Below are positions 6,546 to 6,653 of a stretch of 6,653 nt of DNA, one piece after another (the stretch's first letter is position 1; each line of letters starts with the position of its first letter). The translations under genes were made by a program, and so were the position numbers. Under the pieces are notes generated by a model. That model was given only the letters and a program-made list of their open reading frames with translations, did no database searches and was not told the origin of the DNA. Source of the DNA: an uncultured Anaerosacchariphilus sp. GTDB lineage: Bacteria; Bacillota; Clostridia; Lachnospirales; Lachnospiraceae. Location: positions 1-6,653 of the forward strand of contig CAKROP010000123.1 in the NCBI GenBank assembly GCA_934373375.1, given 5' to 3'.

Positions 6546-6559
6546 AGAGTATAGTTTGC

Positions 6560-6575
6560 AGGAAGGATACAGGAG
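6560..6575 (+). promoter_or_regulatory. Two candidate ribosome binding sites for aroK, neither at ideal spacing
   Basis: AGGAAGG (6560-6566) is 12 nt from the ATG at 6579 and AGGAG (6571-6575) only 3 nt from it. The usual spacing is 5-9 nt. The protein start MNIFLIGFMGTGKST fits the family, so the start codon is still well supported. Confidence 0.5.
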
Positions 6576-6578
6576 CAT

Positions 6579-6653
6579 ATGAATATATTTCTGATAGGAT
6601 TTATGGGAACCGGAAAGAGTACCATTTCCGCGGCTCTGGGCAGGCGGCTGTCC
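6579..6653 (+). CDS. aroK: Shikimate kinase, N-terminal 25 codons (3' end outside window)
   Basis: Shikimate kinase phosphorylates shikimate with ATP in the chorismate pathway for aromatic amino acids. Only the first 25 residues are present. They form the first beta strand, MNIFLIG, and the P-loop GFMGTGKS (residues 7-14, with K13), followed by the start of the first helix, TISAALGRRLS. The pattern IxLIGFMGxGKST is typical of AroK/AroL. The shikimate-binding residues lie beyond the window, so another small P-loop kinase is not fully excluded. It has its own promoter and is separated from the amidase gene by 172 nt with a hairpin, so it appears to begin a new unit. The frame is open to the last base. 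Confidence 0.82.
   Translation, partial: MNIFLIGFMGTGKSTISAALGRRLS

Noticed and set aside
1..6653. Mobile elements, CRISPR, tRNA or rRNA genes, phage or defence systems
   Set aside because: No transposase, integrase, direct-repeat array, cloverleaf or defence-type domain was seen. The gene content is housekeeping or hypothetical, with even base composition apart from the two AT-rich intergenic gaps.

Overview
The window reads as a stretch of ordinary chromosome from a low-to-moderate-GC Gram-positive anaerobe, most likely a clostridial Firmicute of the Lachnospiraceae type. This is inferred from several features together: strong AGGAG-type ribosome sites, tightly packed same-strand genes, a clostridial-style MiaB, a beta-CASP protein of about 534 residues, and a membrane-anchored Amidase_3 protein with an Arg-rich N terminus. 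All genes are on the + strand. I see no mobile element, CRISPR array, tRNA or rRNA.

Region 1 (1-3930) looks like one transcription unit of five genes. It holds the 3' part of miaB (tRNA methylthiotransferase; the window opens inside the last Cys codon of its radical-SAM motif), an uncharacterised papain/C39-like protein, a YfbR-type HD 5'-nucleotidase, a membrane protein with a zinc ribbon, acidic linker and DUF3298-like domain, and the AP endonuclease nfo. Joins are 12 nt, an 8-nt overlap, a 4-nt ATGA overlap and 10 nt, so the genes are probably co-transcribed and partly translationally coupled. The promoter lies upstream of the window. YfbR and Nfo both concern nucleotide and DNA housekeeping; the other members share no obvious pathway.

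Region 2 (3931-6406) begins with a 95-nt gap holding a good sigma-A promoter whose -10 box is overlapped by a perfect 16-bp dyad, a candidate operator. It drives a beta-CASP metallo-beta-lactamase-fold RNase-like gene and, 17 nt downstream, a membrane-anchored N-acetylmuramoyl-L-alanine amidase. The unit ends near a 15-bp hairpin at 6429-6464 that lacks a convincing T-tract.

Region 3 (6407-6653) is a 172-nt intergenic space with the hairpin, a second inverted repeat and a strong promoter, then the first 25 codons of a shikimate kinase (aroK) cut by the window end.

Nothing here amounts to a clearly new biological system. The most unusual items are the papain/C39-like protein whose third catalytic position is Ser, the dyad-overlapped promoter, and the zinc-ribbon membrane protein.
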